NCBI RefSeq assembly: GCF_900177425.1
Contig: NZ_LT840184.1
Coordinates: forward strand, 4,753,705-4,817,704
DNA from: Paenibacillus uliginis N3/975
GTDB taxonomy: Bacteria > Bacillota > Bacilli > Paenibacillales > Paenibacillaceae
DNA: 64,000 bases
Reading direction: 5' to 3'
The stretch's first letter is position 1. Each line of letters opens with the position of its first letter. This document shows positions 62,293-64,000 of the stretch, piece by piece. A model generated the notes under the pieces. It worked only from the letters and a program-made list of their open reading frames with translations. It ran no database searches and was not told the DNA's origin. The translations under genes were made by a program, and so were the position numbers.

Positions 62293-64000
62293 TAGTTCAC
62301 CTCCACCTTGGCAGGATGATCCCTGCATGCAGCTTTCACACGCATCAACAGATCTTTAAGGGATTGTGGTTCAGGAGAGTCCCCTACAAAGCGCTTCAAC
62401 CAGTCGAGCGCAGGAGCATTCCGCGGTCCTTGGATGGTATCGATGTTCAAATGCTGAACTCCACGAGTTATTAATTGTTCCAAAACCCAAGCGAATGTCA
62501 CCGTTTCTATCTCCCGGCCAAGCGCTCTGCAGCTAAAGAGCGTTTCGATCAATTGTCCTTGCTCTCCTTCTATCCGACATACAAAAGCACCGATTATACC
62601 ACTGTCGGACAAAACATCAGAGAGAGAAATCGTAACACTTAAATAATGGTTGATATCCATGACTTCATTAACTTCGCTTTCGGTCATCCGCCTTAATGCC
62701 AAGTTAAACTGATTCGTTTTACGGCTTAATTCATACAACCGCTTAACATGGGAAGGATCATTCTCATAAACCGTTATACGCATCTCCAAGCTATCCAAGT
62801 ATGCGTTATAATCAGATGCCTCCTGCCTAATTCTCTCCCGCCTTTGATTCGCTTGAATATCGGTTGTTCTTGATAAAGCCGCATCATCGGGATGAAGTTG
62901 ATACAGTCCCGGATAATGACACAACCCATTCATTGTCGCTTGACCGTTTCGTTTTGCCCGGAGCAGATGAACTTCAGGCCGTGTGGCTGCCATCTTGATC
63001 AATTCAGCTGGATTGTCATCCACAAACAAAAAAGCGGAGGGATCGATATTCAATATTTGTGCCAACTGATCCAGATTTTCTGTTTTCGTCCGCCAGTTGG
63101 CACAAACAGCCGCAAAATCATCCCATTTTAAAGGAAAATCATCCCGCTTCCCAAACAACGCTTTTACGTCTTGTTCCTCATTACGGCTGCACAACGTTAG
63201 CAATATACCCGACTGTTTAAGCCGAAGCAGCAGCCTCTGCAAAAGATGATGACCTTCAGTTAGTGATACCCTCTCAGCTCCCTCTTCTCCTAGAACCCCG
63301 TTGTAAAGTGTATCATCAAGATCCAGGGCAATCGCTTTAAGCCGGGGTGAAAATGTAGCTGGAAGCAGATGAACACCCAAGTGACGGGATATGATAATCG
63401 TTGCCTCGTTAGAAAACGGATAGTTGCTTATTTCTTCATTTCGGTAATCGTAGAAGGAGTCAGAACCTTCTTGGACCAGCGCAGCCAGATCAATCAACAC
63501 GCAGCCTGTATTCTGTTCAATCAATTCTGATATATGCGCATTTAAATTGCGGAACCATCCTTTATCGCTTGCAGAAAAACTAAATAAGGTATCTTTTACT
63601 CCGAGAGACTCAGGCCAGTTATTTACCCATATCGGTTTATTCGTTACATCGCGTAATTTTTCAATCCTCTCCTGTAACCAATGAACGGATTTCTGTGCTG
63701 TCATCGATTTTAAATAGATTCGCCAATCCATCCAAATGATAAAGACATCAGCTTTCAGATCTCCACCAAATCCTGTCAGAGCAGCATCGTAATCAGAGTA
63801 ATCGAAGTCGACATCAGCTTCCCATAACCTGCAAAAAGGAGGCATTAAGTTCGCAATAAACTCAAAGGGCATCGTTCTGTCCACTCTGATTTGGAAGGTT
63901 TGACGGGAGGCAAGCTTTGGGCTTCCGGCAATCTGAGCTCGAGTGGGAATGGAACACAATAAAGAATCTGCCAAATCAAGATAAGTTAAAACATGATTCA
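62292..64000 (-). CDS. FkbH-like HAD-IIIC family protein, N-terminus at the window edge
   Basis: FkbH-type proteins load a glyceryl group from 1,3-bisphosphoglycerate onto a carrier protein. The HAD motif IALDLDDTLYNGVLGEEG is near residue 222, TLCSRNEEQDVKALF near 270 is motif II, and LFVDDNPAELIKMA near 325 is motif IV. A C-terminal GNAT-like part (YELSRKTNQFNLALRRM and later) follows. An N-terminal SGNH-like domain of about 200 residues comes first. The frame is open to the edge; an NTG codon at the edge may be the true start, 9 residues before an internal TTG at 63974. Confidence 0.88.
   Translation of the reverse strand, partial: NHVLTYLDLADSLLCSIPTRAQIAGSPKLASRQTFQIRVDRTMPFEFIANLMPPFCRLWEADVDFDYSDYDAALTGFGGDLKADVFIIWMDWRIYLKSMTAQKSVHWLQERIEKLRDVTNKPIWVNNWPESLGVKDTLFSFSASDKGWFRNLNAHISELIEQNTGCVLIDLAALVQEGSDSFYDYRNEEISNYPFSNEATIIISRHLGVHLLPATFSPRLKAIALDLDDTLYNGVLGEEGAERVSLTEGHHLLQRLLLRLKQSGILLTLCSRNEEQDVKALFGKRDDFPLKWDDFAAVCANWRTKTENLDQLAQILNIDPSAFLFVDDNPAELIKMAATRPEVHLLRAKRNGQATMNGLCHYPGLYQLHPDDAALSRTTDIQANQRRERIRQEASDYNAYLDSLEMRITVYENDPSHVKRLYELSRKTNQFNLALRRMTESEVNEVMDINHYLSVTISLSDVLSDSGIIGAFVCRIEGEQGQLIETLFSCRALGREIETVTFAWVLEQLITRGVQHLNIDTIQGPRNAPALDWLKRFVGDSPEPQSLKDLLMRVKAACRDHPAKVEVN

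Overview
The window looks like chromosomal DNA of an endospore-forming Gram-positive rod, most likely Paenibacillus or a close relative. This is inferred from the sporulation genes (gerM, gerE, a YhcN/YlaJ-type lipoprotein, an AsnO-length asparagine synthetase, CgeB-like and CotS-like genes), strong AGGAGG ribosome binding sites with frequent TTG/GTG starts, a proS T-box leader and moderate GC. I saw no rRNA, tRNA, CRISPR array, prophage or insertion sequence.

Positions 1-33200 are mostly housekeeping. They hold a truncated secreted repeat protein, two small hypothetical genes, asnB, rph-rdgB, gerM, pgpA, a LacI-type regulator with an oxidoreductase, a membrane protein next to an AraC-type regulator, glgC-glgD-glgP, a methyltransferase/metallo-hydrolase pair, azoR, a small kinase, proS with its T-box, a flavoprotein/ArsR pair, feoA with a FeoB split into GTPase and membrane proteins, kimA, gerE, and an RpiR-nagB-nagA operon. 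A gerE-type terminator segment is present twice, as direct repeats that bracket kimA.

Positions 33200-64000 are dominated by a large glycan locus with a spore-surface signature. A minus-strand operon runs from about 48081 to 36132. It encodes eight glycosyltransferases, a sugar nucleotidyltransferase, a DegT-type aminotransferase, an ATP-grasp ligase and an 83-residue protein. rmlC-rmlB follow behind a terminator. Five of these proteins, and weakly a sixth, carry a tag with glycine or alanine at every fourth residue (G-Y/F-x-x repeats), in most cases with an Arg/Lys-rich leader. The 83-residue protein consists only of leader and tag. On the plus strand, a CHRD-domain gene and four tandem right-handed beta-helix paralogues lie head to head with this operon. 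They are followed by another glycosyltransferase and a CotS-like kinase. Three of the four beta-helix genes share an upstream block with a sigma-K-like promoter pattern. The large operon and the CHRD gene also have candidates of that type.

Positions 55400-64000 add a GT2-DUF616 fusion, two different nucleotide-sugar dehydrogenases, another GT2, a PIG-L deacetylase, and an FkbH-acyl carrier protein-GNAT operon that could attach a glyceryl group to a sugar.

Working model (inference): the locus builds a glycan late in sporulation, and the beta-helix and CHRD proteins are surface structural or acceptor proteins. The GX3 tags may gather the transferases into one assembly, with the 83-residue protein as adaptor. 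The tag-plus-scaffold arrangement and the beta-helix array are the best candidates for an undescribed system.
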